A stretch of 64,000 bases of DNA, taken from Guadua angustifolia. Lineage: Eukaryota > Streptophyta > Magnoliopsida > Poales > Poaceae. The first letter of the stretch is position 1. Each line of letters opens with the position of its first letter. Below are positions 1-11,790 of this stretch, one piece after another. The notes beneath the pieces were generated by a model that made no database searches, was not told the DNA's origin, and saw nothing but the letters and a program-made list of their open reading frames with translations. Where the stretch lies: contig CM070514.1 of the NCBI GenBank assembly GCA_036346375.1, positions 11,746,463 to 11,810,462 of the forward strand. The letters are read 5' to 3'. The position numbers and the translations under genes are program-made.

Positions 1-925
1 TTTTGTGTGCATTAGACTCAACACCTCGTATTCACAAGATAGTCTCTCATTGCACTTGAGATGAACTTGGAATGTATTGTGTATGACCAAGATCATTCTC
101 TTAAGAGTCATTCTTGAGATGATCAAATATGACTTGAGTCAATTGCTTGAAAATTGCTAACAAAAAAAATCAGACATATGTAGGTAAAGAATGCAAATAA
201 TGTTACACATTTGCACCCTACTATGTATTTTAAAGTATTAAAGAAAAATTTCTTCACATTGAAAATAAACTCGAAGGACCTTGTATGCACTCCTAGATTC
301 CCCAAAGTGTTGAGTAGGTTGAACTCTAGGTTTTCCATTTGATCTTTTGAATGACTTTGCTTCTAGATTTGAATCTAATGCTGAGTGTTGCTCATGTCAA
401 AAATTGCTAAACACGATCCTTTTAAAACAAAACTAAGCTAGAAAGCAAATGTTCTTATTTGCACTTTGACATATCTTAGTTTAGTCTAACTTGAAATTGT
501 CTAGCTTAGTGTCATATCTAGTCTTCATAGTCATTTGGATAATTTTTAAAGCTCTTCTAGGTTGCATGCATACATTAAGGGGGAGAAATGTTCTCTTGAT
601 GCCTATATTGCCAAAAGGGGGAGAAATCATAGAAAAGGCATCATAAATAACAAAAAAATACATCTTGGTTCTTATGATCTTGGTAAAGTTTTTTGTTATC
701 TTCTATGGATCATATGCACATTTGTTGTGTTATTAGATTTTAGAGCTTTTGTGGACAACTTGCTCTTTCTTGAGGCTAGCTCTAAAACTCTTTTTGCCAA
801 CTTGGTCATAATCTCTTTTTCTTCCTTCTTGAACCAAGTTTGGCTTAGCATTCAAATTGTTTTCTTTTATCTTTCATCAAACTCAAAACATATGCCTTTT
901 CGTGTGTTTGTCAACATACTCATCC
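1..925 (+). mobile_element. Sirevirus (Ty1/copia) 3' internal fragment
   Basis: This stretch matches, by eye, the region before the 3' LTR of the Sirevirus at 53834-54300/37620-38345 (reverse strand) and the copy at 24480-25400. It has the repeated 'gggggagaaat' polypurine blocks near 580-630 that are typical of Sireviruses, which carry several polypurine tracts. Homology stops near 925, just before the expected final polypurine tract and LTR, so the copy is cut off by the neighbouring gypsy sequence. No intact ORF is present; open frames here are chance. Confidence 0.75.
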
Positions 926-959
926 AACCCATTCCTTACAGCAAAAGCTCGAGAAACAA

Positions 960-2160
960 AAGAATATGAAGTTCTAGAATCAAATAAAACTATTGTGGGT
1001 ACTGAGTTAACTAGAAACTTACCCAGCACTACCTCTGACTTGACCTCTAACTGTTGCTTGCAGCGTAGCTCTAGCTTGACTTGTTACATGATTGGCTCCT
1101 AGTGCAGGCCCCTATACTTGTGTAGATCCAAAGTTGAAGCGAGCAGGGGTAATACCTCTTCTTTGGGAACAATTATTGGCAAAATGTCCCGACTCTCTGT
1201 AGCTAAAACAACGTTTGATCAAGTTTGCTGATTTTCTCCTGGTACATTACTTGCGTGAACACGTGTCTTGAAATTCTAACTAGATGGACGTGGTGCAGGG
1301 GATGGCGTCTTGAATGTACCTTGAGATTGAAACCTCACAAACTATTATGGAGCCACTCTCATCCTCTATTGATTTCGATAGCCTCCTTGTTAAGCTATTC
1401 TGCGTTTGCAGTTGTCATCCAATTCCTTGCACCTATCTTCTAAAATTAGGGCCTTATTAACTAACTCTTGAAAATCAAGGAAGTTATGGGTAATCAACCC
1501 AACTTATAGTCTAGAGTTCAGTCCCTTCATAAAACAAGACTATCTTGCCTTATATGTTGCAATATCTTGAGGGCATAGAGACCAAGCTGTGTGAACTTGT
1601 TCAGGTACTTAGCCATTAATTGGCTTCCTTGCTTGATAGCCCTGAATTCTTCTTTCTTCAAATCCATGATCCCTTCTGGCACATGATACTAATGAAAAGC
1701 TACGATAAACTCATTTTAGGTTATTTCTTGTGGTGCTTCATGGGTAGTATATTAATTCTTCCACCACTCAATAGTAGTTCCTTTTAGTTGATGGGAAGCA
1801 CAGAGAACCTTCTTATTACCCTCACACTAGGTAATATGCAACTTACTCTCAATTGTCCTAAGCCAATCATCTACTTCAAGAGGAGTACCATTTCTAGATA
1901 ATGTTGGTGGACGGTTCCTCATGAAATCTCACAATTTGGAATAAGGATGAGGTCCATTATTTGTAGTTTGTGACGCATGGCTGACACTTGCTTGATTGGT
2001 TCAAGTCTAGACTTGTTGTATCATAGTATGCATCAATTGAGTCTAAGCAATCAAGAATGTTCTAAAGTTTTGCATATCCACTTGAGGTGATGGTTGAGGA
2101 AATGTTCCTTCCTTGGGGTTGTCATTGGATAGGGTACCACTTTCATTGGGTTCGTTGTTT
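960..2160 (-). pseudogene. degraded Ty3/gypsy gag
   Basis: Reading the minus strand, this matches the gag at 46050-47250: the capsid region (about 1440-1960) and then a zinc knuckle near 1165-1215. The knuckle reads C-F-S-Y then G-H then C, so the second cysteine of the CCHC motif has become tyrosine. Stops and frameshifts are scattered throughout and the pol region is absent; the element is truncated next to the Sirevirus fragment at about 930-960. Gag would normally form the virus-like particle and bind element RNA. This copy cannot encode it. Confidence 0.7.
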
Positions 2161-2466
2161 CCATGAGTCTGAACCATCTGCTTGATCAGTTGACAGGATT
2201 AGGGGAGAGGGAATAGCATAGACAAGCAACAAGAATCCTAACGCAGGGAAATAGTTTTAACCCAACAAATAAGCAACTTTATTGATATCTTGGTATGGTT
2301 GTTTACAGGAGCCTAAGGGCCATATAACACATATTGCACACACATCAATTATGAAACAACCATTTAACCTAAACACACAAAGCTAAATGCCTACATAGAT
2401 GACACTTGCTAACTTAAATGAACATGACTCAAGAACAAGAGTCTCAACTAACTAACTAGAACACCA

Positions 2467-3077
2467 TCACTCATTGAGCCAACCAAGCTGAGGCTCGCAT
2501 GGGGCATATGACGATGGATGGGCTGGCATTGGCTCGAAGTGATTTTGATGACTAGGAGTAACAACCTCAAACTGCATATGCACATCATGCATGCCGAGCT
2601 TTGGGTTTTTAGGCTTCATCTCAACATCTTTAGGATCCTCTTCCTCCAACTTTTTTTCTACTTCCTATTCAATGACCTTCAAGGCTTCCTCCAGCTCCAT
2701 TATCCTTTTAATTGCCATAATGCATGTCTCTTAGAGAACTTCTCAACTATCCTTAAGGCTTCATAGGCTTGCTCCAACTCTTGGGTAGTGTATTGCATCA
2801 CATCTTCTTGAGCAGCAACAAATCTGGCCAAGTGCATCACTGTTGCATCATCTTCATTTTCAATTCCTTGGCGTTGATCTGCACCACCTTGCAGATGAAG
2901 TTTGAACACCGTCTGCTCCAGCTTGTTGGTATAGTTGTGGTAGATTTGTTGCAGGGCAAGGCTTGATGACTTCTGGATACCAGCGTCGAACGTAGACCTT
3001 TGGATAGTGATGTTGATCAGACGACTCACCTTGGTGTCCTCCTTAGCATAGATCAAATCTTGAAAATCATTCCACAA
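2467..3077 (-). pseudogene. leader ORF upstream of gypsy gag, broken
   Basis: Between the primer-binding site (3408-3419) and gag lies a second coding-like region on the minus strand. It is open from 3077 to about 2700, then changes frame and continues to a stop at 2467. It includes a helical, coiled-coil-like stretch (EDVMQYTTQELEQAYEAL) and ends in EPQLGWLNE. The leader of the chromovirus at 44795-46017 has the matching segments EEVMDATTSELQAVYHVL and a final EPEPGWLEE, so this is a shared extra ORF rather than chance. Its function is unknown to me. A frame change and stops near 2650-2700 make it a pseudogene. Confidence 0.55.
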
Positions 3078-3407
3078 TCTTTGCCGTTGACGATCCAGCT
3101 ATTTCCTCGGTAGAGTAGTCTCTCAAAACCTCCAAGCACTATCAAAATCCTCCAAAGCTCAGCAGCATAACCACCAGTTCGCTCACCATAGGTTTGCAAC
3201 ATTCTCATCTGATAAAGACAACTTGTGGTAAGGTCTCAACTCAAACTAGCAGGGAGAGAGAAAAATTCAGCAAAGGGATAAGAATAGAAGAATGAGAAGA
3301 GTCATGAACTTATCATTATTCAAGATAAATTTTCTCTTTAGAAAATAGTTTTTGAAGAACCAAAAGCGACGACCAGTTTATCTAGGGTCAATACTACAGT
3401 CAACACG

Positions 3408-3419
3408 GCTTTGACACCA
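3408..3419 (-). other. primer-binding site (initiator Met tRNA type)
   Basis: On the minus strand this reads tggtgtcaaagc, a two-mismatch version of tggtatcagagc, the usual complement of the 3' end of initiator Met tRNA. It lies four bases from the LTR end at 3424 and fixes the element's orientation as minus. Confidence 0.7.
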
Positions 3420-3423
3420 CCTC

Positions 3424-6400
3424 TGTTGGGACCCGAATATGAAAATCCGAACCCTCTGTGTATATCACACTAGTCCAAGATTATGCTAGTGTACACAGTG
3501 TCAACATAGATGAGTACAACAATCATACACAGCTAGGGGTGGATATCGAGCTGACTCGACTCGACTCGGTAGACTCGGTAAGATAACGAGTCAGCTCGAA
3601 CTCGACTCGTTATCTTAACAAGCTAGAAGTTCAACTCGGCTCGACTCGTTATAAACTCGAGTTGGCTCGAACTCGACTCGTTAAGCTCGTTAGTAATGTG
3701 AGCAAGAGAGCATACATATTTGATTCATGTAGCTCGATTAACTCGTTAGCTCACTCGATTAACTCGTTAGGGGATTTATGGTTTTTTTCCATGTAGCTCG
3801 ATTAACTCGTTAGCTCGCTCGATAACTCGTTAGCTCGGCTCGTTTAACTCGTTTTTTTAACGAGTTCAAAACCCAACTCGACTCGACTCGTTAAGAAACG
3901 AGTTCGAGCCGAGTCGAGTCGAGTTTTCGAGTACTCGTTTAACTCACGAGTTTCGAGTTTTTTTTCCACCCCTATACACAGCGAAAATGTAATAAAAGAC
4001 ATCATTTATTAAATATAAGATAGTTGATTGACATTATAGTTGACTTTATATTGTTGGGCCACACAGAGCATAAACTCTAATAAGGAAAACAACATAGGAA
4101 TAGAAAACTTCGTAGATAAACCCATTAATATGCCACAGGCAACTGACAAGGTTCGCTCCCAAGAAATTCACCTCCTTCTAGTACTTCACATCTAATGTAG
4201 GTGTAGACTCTTCTTTAACTAATGATTTTGTTGTAGAAAAGATGAGTGCATAAAGCACTTAACAAGTTATGCACAAAATGCTAGTCTAACATAACTATAT
4301 GCAAGCTTGTTCCAAATGAATGGTGGATAAGATTGCTTTGCAATAAAGTAGTATTTTCAAATGAATAATATAAAAAGCTTAAAAATATAGTAAAACAGAT
4401 AACAATAATAAATAACTTTCAAGTGATTCTAAATGGTATACTTGGCACATAGCCCTAAACCATATTAAAACTCTCAATGGCACACAGCCTCCCTTCCTAA
4501 GTTTATTTCACAAAATCTAACACTTGAATGAAATTCCCGAGCATCGCCCATAACCGGGGACACGGCTATCCAAATAGATTTACACTCTTTAGAGATTATA
4601 CACTTTACCCGTAAGATATGATCATCTCTTAATGTCAAGCTATTAACACACTTACTTTGGTGTGCAGTAGCGAGATCACGATAAAACCTTTTACAAATTC
4701 CATCTTAACACTGACCCTCCTGAAAAGTCTAAACTCGCTATTCTTTCCCTTATGCAGAGGAGACGAATAGGAGGGACTTATCATTGAATAGATATGAGGC
4801 CACTGCACACACACCTCCCCTTAACCACACACCTAGTTTGGTTATCCACCAAAGGTATCAAATGTTAAGACTAGGCAACTTACTTGATTATTTCCGTCCT
4901 ATTTTTAGACATGTGATTGTATAATTAACCCAGTTCAATGGCTTGTAAGGTTAAGTCCTTAATTGACTAAGGCATGACTTTCAATAATTCACTCATAGAA
5001 ATCACCTCACATTCCCTCAGATATCAACATGTCAAACCAATGCCACACGGGCCCACTATGGCTCACAACCCCTTAACACTTGCCCTAGTCTACATCATTT
5101 ACCACCGCAGTTGATTATCATGCAACACATGCCATCAACAACTCAACATCATTGTGTGATAATGCATGACACACCCTTTCATGAACATATTCTATATTTC
5201 ATTAGTCAAATTGAATTTAAACTTTCAAAATGATATCAATAACCCGTTACATGGCTAAGCACACTATTTATGATCTAACCAACCCACGTTGGCATCTAGT
5301 AGTAACCAACTAATAATAATTCATCTTAGGGTGACAAATACTCATGGCATACAATTCAAAAGGTAAGCATAATCCAATTGGGTCGAATGGCTAATCTCAA
5401 ATTAATTGAAAACAATTCTAGGCATAAAATAACATATAGTAATTCAAAACAACATAGCATTTGTAAAACTGGGTTCAACATGATCAAAGCACAACTTGCC
5501 TTGGAATAGCTCCAGTTCTTGGTCTTGAACTTGACCTTGAGTTAACGGTTCACCCTCGAGTTGATTGAGCACTTCGTCGTCTTTGCGAATCGAGAGAGAA
5601 AATAATAATAATAAATATAAAATAAGAGCAAACAAACTCTAAAAATCAAATAAAATTTACCATTAAATAGATCTCAATTTTATAAATTTTTAGAAACTTG
5701 AACCACCTCAATCTAAGGTTGTACGAAGAACAACGCGCTACCAAAAGATTCAAATTAAAAGAGAAACCATAAAAAGATAAATAAGATTTTCCCAAATAAA
5801 TTTTCTAAAGAAAAACCCAATTAGTGACGTTAGGCTAACATCAGCATTGGATTCCCTAAATAAAAATAATATGGAAACACCTTAATCTCACTGCCATGTG
5901 GGCCCACTAGTCCAGGTCCATGGCCGAAGCTAGTTCACCGTGAATTCGGCTCATGGAAATAGTGTGGCCAACATGTGGGACCAAATGGCGCTATCATGAC
6001 CGCTGACCGAGCATGCCGATTCAGCTAACTTGCTGGAGCCATCGATTCTACACAGCGGACACGTGGCAGCCACATCGACTTGACCCTTGGGTTCTCACCG
6101 ACGAGGTTAGGCGGTGGCGCTCCTGCCAAATCCGAAGACAATGACTACCACAATGGCATTGCCTCGATGGATCGACATCGAATCACCACAGATCTAGAAG
6201 AGTTCATCATGGAGAACTCAGATCTGGCCTCGGCTACAACAGAGACCCAATGGCGATGGAGAGCTCGACGGAAGATGGTGCTTAGGCAAACTTTGGTGAC
6301 CCAGATCTCCTCGATGTGACCTCATCGAGTGACGAAACTTGGGGCAAAAGAGCGGTGTAGGACGGAGATCTCGAGGCGAGAGTCAATGCAGCTTAGAAGA

Positions 6401-6550
6401 TCTCCAATTGCATTCATTTCAAATTAAATTTATAAAGATACCATCTCAAGATTTTCTTGGGTGGAAGGAAAAAATAGGAAGAGAGATATAGATCTACATT
6501 AATGATAAGCCGCGCTTATAACCGATTCCAAGTCACTTATTACCTATTAC
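3424..6550 (-). mobile_element. gypsy 5' LTR, minus orientation
   Basis: The LTR 3' end (reading ...cccaaca on the minus strand) is at 3424, next to the primer-binding site. Its terminal 150 bases resemble the end of the chromovirus LTR at 44650-44794. The order of landmarks also matches that LTR once the inserted MITE is removed: a short 'tgcac/tcacc' block about 370 bases in, and a GC-rich segment with 'gtgggcccac' about 2 kb in. The outer boundary is not certain. A possible TG start on the minus strand lies near 6551, but no TSD can be checked because the other end is missing. Confidence 0.5.
3534..3974. mobile_element. hAT-type MITE, TSD tacacagc
   Basis: The element begins taggggtgga and ends tccaccccta, giving a 10 bp perfect terminal inverted repeat, and is flanked by identical 8 bp duplications tacacagc at 3526-3533 and 3975-3982. 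An 8 bp TSD and taggg termini fit the hAT superfamily. The interior is unusual: it is built almost only from actcg/cgagt words in both orientations, so the whole element can fold on itself. It has no coding capacity and sits inside the older gypsy LTR. Confidence 0.88.
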
Positions 6551-7812
6551 ATGTGGGTCAATATTTAATTTTATAGACAATGCTATAGCTAAACCATTGA
6601 AGATATTGTCTATATGCTATCTATAGATGACATAAATATTTCTTATAGTTAACATCATTGAAGATACTCTTATAAGGCCCTCGATGTTCTGCACAACACG
6701 GCAACCCACGTAAACATGACAGCGACAAAGAGAAGGAATCTGTTCCAGTGACATGAGAACAATGCAATCGTAGCCGTCCACATGGCGGACATCCAACGGA
6801 CCGACGCACGGCATAATTTATTACAATATCTACCCACACAATTGGGCAGAAAATTGTCCTAGTTACTAATAAAGTTGACGGCCCGAGATACATCTCTCTT
6901 AGTCTATTGTTGTAATGTTGTTACGCGCGTCGGCGACACGATTAGCTAATAACATATCTATCTATTTTTTTGTTGGAGAATAGTGGTCCTCCTTATGGTC
7001 GGCAAGCCGAATCTACTGACTCAAGGAAAGTGCTGTGCACGAGATGCAGCACAACTACGGAGAGTTCAGCTACAAAAATGGGGTGCCCCTACTAGTTTAA
7101 TCTTTGCGAAAATAACAAATATTTTTCAAAAGTCAATCGGAATTTGATTTTACTCTCTATAAATACTTTTGTGACATATGCCCTCTCCCTCCTAAGTGTA
7201 TGGTTGTTTGATATGCTCCCTACAAGTGCATGATTCTTTGATATACCCTCCCTTGCCCCCTGTTACGCTGATTGGCTGTTTTTTTTATCTGGATTCCATG
7301 GTGTGCTAGGTTGGTCTCATGCATTCCAACGGGGTCATAGCCTGAATCAAGATTGTTTCATGTCAAAATTAAAGAAAACAAGATCCTAGAGTTATCAGTA
7401 TTGGGATGTAATGCAAGGAATGTTATGTCAAAGCTAGTTAGTAGTTAGTGATAGGGCAATTGAATTGATATTCTATTACTGCTACATCTCTAGCTAGATC
7501 ACCAGGCTAGGGGAAGTTATTAGATCTCCCTTGCATTGCATGGCTAGCTTGAGCAATTATATATGCTCCTCTCACTTTCATGCTCTCAGTACCTCACCAC
7601 ACAAGAACATGGCCGAGAGAAACTTTTTTAAAAAACACTGTAGCAATTTGTGCTTTTTTCAATTTTTTTATTCAACCAGGATTTAGAATCTTATCCCTAA
7701 CCGAAATCTGAAATCTTGACTAAAGTTTCCAAAATTTTGCTAGGATTTTATACCTTGCGCTACATTCACATATCAAAATCTTAAAAATTAACATTCATAA
7801 TCGAGTTACACA
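6551..7812. other. unassigned intergenic DNA
   Basis: I see no convincing gene here. Short open frames near 6617-6893 have no recognisable domain. The 6560-6690 segment contains related words (attgaagata in two places and variants of tctata), suggesting an old MITE, but I could not define its ends. Confidence 0.4.
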
Positions 7813-8140
7813 TCACTACTAGAAATCTATCTTTTGCCGAGAGTAATGTGTAATAGCATACAGACCGTAGGTAACAAAAAGGTGGCCGACGGTTTTTCTT
7901 ATTCCCGACGGTTCAACGGAGAACACTAGGTTATTTCATTCATGGTCGACAGGGAAAGACATTTATCAATATATTGGCAGCTAGGTAAAACCGTGCATCG
8001 GCCACTGCGACTGCAATGACGGCCGCTGTATTCTAGATGGTCGCTATTTTGATCTACTGCGCGCCGTCTTGAGCCCATACATGCCGCTTGCTACCACTGT
8101 AGCAGGGTGACGTATTTCGGTAAAAGATGCAAACTTCGCG
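7813..8140. mobile_element. CACTA-like terminus remnant
   Basis: The sequence starts cactactagaaatc, a typical plant CACTA transposon terminus, and is followed by subterminal words such as 'gccgacggt' and 'cccgacggt'. No matching opposite end was found, so this is read as a one-ended remnant with an uncertain right limit. Confidence 0.4.
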
Positions 8141-8166
8141 CGCGCGTGTGTATATATATATATATA
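8137..8166. repeat. alternating purine-pyrimidine tract
   Basis: Thirty bases run continuously as CG, then TG, then TA dinucleotides. Such alternation is prone to non-B DNA (Z-form or cruciform). Confidence 0.7.
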
Positions 8167-8174
8167 AATGGTTC

Positions 8175-8530
8175 TATACTGCTGGGAGTACGTACTCCCA
8201 CATTCAGTATACCGTTTAAATGATATTATTATACCTCTTTATCCTTTTGAGTATAGTCTAATACTGATTATAAGATACTCTAAAGTGAGTTTCACAAAAA
8301 AATTCATCAAAGTTCACCCTTTATAGCATAATTTGTTTATATATTCTTTTCACATATATAAAAATGTATATAGCAAAATAAAATATAGAGCTCCGATAAT
8401 TTTTTTTCAACTATATCACATTGAAGTATCTTAGAATCATTATTAAAGTATACCGAAAGTGATAAAGAAGTATAATACTTTCATTTAAGTGGTATATTGA
8501 AGGTTGGAGTATGTACTCCCGAGAGTACGG
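8175..8530. mobile_element. MITE with ~44 bp imperfect terminal inverted repeats
   Basis: The left end (about 8180-8225, containing gggagtacgtactccc) is the inverted match of the right end (about 8481-8525, containing ggagtatgtactccc), with roughly five to seven differences over 44 bases. The palindromic gggagtacgtactccc core at each end is distinctive. I could not settle the outermost bases or a TSD, so the superfamily is left open. Confidence 0.6.
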
Positions 8531-8540
8531 AAAAGGCTTC

Positions 8541-8644
8541 ATATATATACACACACACACATACGTACATACATGTATATATACATACATACGTATATAT
8601 ACATACGTGTATATATATATGTATATATCATATATATATTTATA
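8541..8644. repeat. AT/AC-rich microsatellite
   Basis: A mosaic of (ta), (ca), (catacata) and (cgta) repeats, nearly all alternating purine and pyrimidine. Open frames on both strands here come from the repeat. Confidence 0.85.
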
Positions 8645-8760
8645 AATTCTCAAAATATTAATATATGTAGGGGAGGTGAGTTTCTATAACTATATAAAAT
8701 TTGAAAACCAAAATAAATCATAATTGAAAGATATGAAAAAGACAAATTCAGTTCGACTAG

Positions 8761-9891
8761 TGTCGGTGTTTCGTGTAACCGGCAAGTAAATTTGTAAGTC
8801 AAGGGGCCACGCGTTCCCTCTCCTTGATGGTTGACTCAGGGAGCCCAAGATGTATACTGGTTTGGGTTGAATATCCCTACGTCCAGTTTGTGGTGGTGGT
8901 TTGTATTACTCATGGTGCAATGGTCTACACGGGATTACAAATGAGGGCTCAGGACAGGCCCTGAGCGCTCATCCGAGTGAAGGGGCTTGACTGTGGATCG
9001 AGTGCGGGTCGGCTTCGAGTAGGTGACGGATGCGAATGCCGATTGGTTACCTAGATGCTTATGTGAGTCGGGTGCGAATGCCCTTCCCTGAGGGCCCTGC
9101 CTCCCCTTATATAGACGGAGGGGGGCAGGTTACACGGGATTTTGAAATAAAAAGATAGGGGTACACTACGCCCGGGAGTCCTAGTCTTTGGTCTTGATGA
9201 ATGATAGGTTCCTGTTTGTCCCATGCTGGGTTAGTAGACACAATGGATAGCGCTCCGTTGGGAAGGCGACCTTGCCCTCTGTCGCTGTGCCGACACATGA
9301 CGCCTTGAAGGGACGGGCGCTTGACTCTGGCGGCCTCCTGGCCGCCTTGGGAAGGAGCCACCCGCCCCAGCATGGCCGTCGTGTCCGTGGGGCAGGTGAC
9401 CAGCTTGTCGTCAACCGTCGACTTGACGGAGGTCGTGGAGCTGAAACTTGTTGGGGCCCCGGCCTAAGGCCAGGTCGGAGCCTGCGGGGGCGTCGGACCC
9501 GGGTCTAGGTCGGAGCCGGCGGGGGCGTCGGACCCTGGTCTAGGTCGGAGCCAGCGAGGGTGTCGGACCTGGGTCTAGGCCGGAGCCGGCGGGGGCGCCG
9601 GACCCGGGGCCAGGTCGGAGTTTTCTCGGTGGGCTTGACCTAGGCCGGGGATCCTTCGTGACCTGATAAGGCCTTTAGCCAAAACGTGGCCTAGAATGGC
9701 CCATTTTGTGTTCCATCCAATATTCGGTGATAACCCCGTCTTGTCGTGAGGGACGGAGACTTTGGTAATACCCTCTTCAGCACTCTGCATCGCTGCTAGT
9801 CTTACCGACATGTCCGTATGACTAAGAGAAAGACGATCTTGAAATAGATGTATACTTTTTCGTGGGGTATCCCTAGTATACGTATTCATCA
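8761..9891 (-). mobile_element. gypsy solo LTR, TSD actag
   Basis: The insert begins tgtcggtgtttcg and ends ttcatca, and is flanked by the 5 bp direct repeat actag (8756-8760 and 9892-9896). The uninterrupted homologous block at 11508-11790 confirms the boundaries. On the minus strand it reads tgatgaatacg ... caccgaca, a form common in grass gypsy LTRs. There is no internal region, so it is a solo LTR left by LTR-LTR recombination. It contains a GC-rich minisatellite. Confidence 0.85.
9471..9620. repeat. 35 bp minisatellite inside the solo LTR
   Basis: About four copies of a 35 bp GC-rich unit (core ggtcggagccggcggg) lie in tandem, with a few substitutions between units. Open frames on both strands arise from this repeat. 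Confidence 0.75.
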
Positions 9892-10065
9892 ACTAGTGAT
9901 TTTTCATTGTTCATCACTATTAATTTCGCTGCTTGTCAATTTCATATCTTTCAAATAAAATTAAGTTTGGTCTTTAAATCTTACAAGGTTGTAGAAGCTA
10001 ACCTCCTCTACGTATGGTAGTTGTTTAAGAACTTTTGATAACTTTTATATATAGTTATTACTAGC

Positions 10066-11507
10066 TATGTGCCCATGCGATGCAACAGAAACTCAATTTA
10101 CATAAAAAATTTATTTGCAAAGAGCACTAATCTTATCTGAATAATAATGTTCACTTTGAATGTGCAATGGTTAAATGTTTAAATCAATTCGTCAAAGCAT
10201 ACAAATTCCAAGCACCTATTTACAAACTCGAGTTTAAAATTATCTTTAATTTCACAAACTTAAATAATAACATCACAGTACTTAAGATTGTAAATTTGTA
10301 ATGCTATAATTCGAGATCGATCGATCAAAAGAGGCATCACCTACTGCCCCATAGGCGCAAAGACATTAAAGAGGTAGGCGTCATCCATATGTAGCTGTCA
10401 CTATTAGGTGCATGAGTGGCTCGTACGTCTTGCTCCGATCATACTATAGCTCCACCCCATCAAACAGCTCCACCGCTTCCTCGTCCCCCCCACCCCACGC
10501 GCCTCTCTTAACCTATTGACATCATCCACCGCGGCGAGCTCTAGCAGCGCCGCTAGCCTATCTCGCAGCCCACCACTTGCGACCTCCTCCTACGCCGCAT
10601 CGATGAAATCAGGAAGGTCGCCCATTATCTCCGCTCAATGGATAAGCTGAACACATCTGCAGGAGAGGCAAGAAGCGGTGGGGCTATATAGATTCAATAA
10701 CCGAGGAGATATCTATGGAATCCACATTAAGAAATCGTCGAATAAAAAAGGCAACAAAAGGGAAAAAGGTGAGAAGAGACCCAACTCTTTGAATCGGAAC
10801 TCTGCTTCCTTCGGAAGGGAATCAATCAATCCAATCCGAAAAGCACCGGGAGCAATCGACGCCGATTCGAATGCCAAATCAATGAGAGAAATGAAAGCAA
10901 TAAATGAGTCATGCATATTCATTTACCTCCCGCGACGAGATAATCCACTCCAATCTATCGGGGTGGCCACTGCCCGCCTTCCACTCAGCCACGTGGATGT
11001 GCACACGTGTCAGTGTGAGCGTGAAGAACGGACATACCACCACCGACTCTTAATTAGAATTAGTAGAGATAGAGATAACAATTTATCTAGTCGCGTCATG
11101 CATAGTCGTGCTCATGCTGTTGGTCGGCCAGAATCAAGTCCATACGTGATTAGATAAAAAGAAAAGATGATATTATCTACACATGCAAGTAAATATTTAA
11201 TCGAAATGATGCATATGGCAATTCAAAAGCACATGGTAACTCAGAAACTGTATGCGTGCAGTATATGGAAAAAAATCGGTCATGCAGTGTTTGGAAATAG
11301 AATCGGCTAATTGAGATAAAAGTCTGATACACTGCAGATCACGCATCGATGCATATCCAACCGAATTAAAACTTTCTCCATTTGCCAATGTATGGAAGAT
11401 CAAGATAATAACGGTTTCGTGGGTATGCCCGGGGGAGGAGGAAGGAGGGGAGAACAGACTACCGCCACCAACTCGTAATTAGAAATAGTAGGGGACGTGA
11501 GCTTCTA
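10066..11507. other. unassigned intergenic DNA
   Basis: There is no gene I can support. Two similar strings (near 11030-11080 and 11452-11492, each with 'aattagaa' and 'tagtag') and the string 'tatgtgcccatgcgatgcaac' near 10076 hint at an unclassified transposable element. The 159-codon open frame at 10678-11157 has no domain and unusual composition. Confidence 0.35.
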
Positions 11508-11790
11508 TAAATTCTCAAAATATTAAAATATGTAGGGAGGTGAGCTTCTATAACTATATAAAATTTGAAAAACAAAATAAATCACAATTGAAAGATATGA
11601 AAAAGACAAATTCAGTCTGAATAGTGATTTTTCATTGTTCATCACTATTCATTTCGTTGCTTGTCAATTTCATATCTTTCAAATAAAATTGAGTTTGGTC
11701 TTCAAATCTTACAAGGTTGTAGAAGCTAACCTTCTCTCCGTATGGTATTTGTTTAAGAACTTTTGATAACTTTTATATATAGTTATTATA
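11508..11790. repeat. duplicated block, copy 2 (empty site)
   Basis: This copy matches 8641-8760 plus 9897-10065 and lacks the solo LTR, so it preserves the pre-insertion arrangement around the actag target. Confidence 0.7.

Larger units (their letters stand above)
8641..10065. repeat. duplicated block, copy 1 (interrupted by a solo LTR)
   Basis: The parts 8641-8760 and 9897-10065 together match 11508-11790 with few differences. Copy 1 is split by the solo LTR at 8761-9891; copy 2 is uninterrupted and shows what the site looked like before insertion. I cannot assign the block to a known element. Confidence 0.7.

Noticed and set aside
6080..6319. 79-codon open frame as a host gene
   Set aside because: It lies in the GC-rich part of a gypsy LTR, in the same relative position as non-genic frames in the other LTRs.
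9471..9620. Regular direct repeats that could suggest a CRISPR array
   Set aside because: Units are contiguous without unique spacers and lie in a plant retrotransposon LTR.
10678..11157. 159-codon open frame on the plus strand
   Set aside because: No domain, no spliced extension, unusual composition, and surrounded by repeat-like strings; judged chance.
10066..11507. Possible Helitron between 'ctagctatgtgccc' and 'tagtagaga' strings
   Set aside because: I could not find a proper TC start, a CTRR end with a hairpin, or Rep/helicase sequence.
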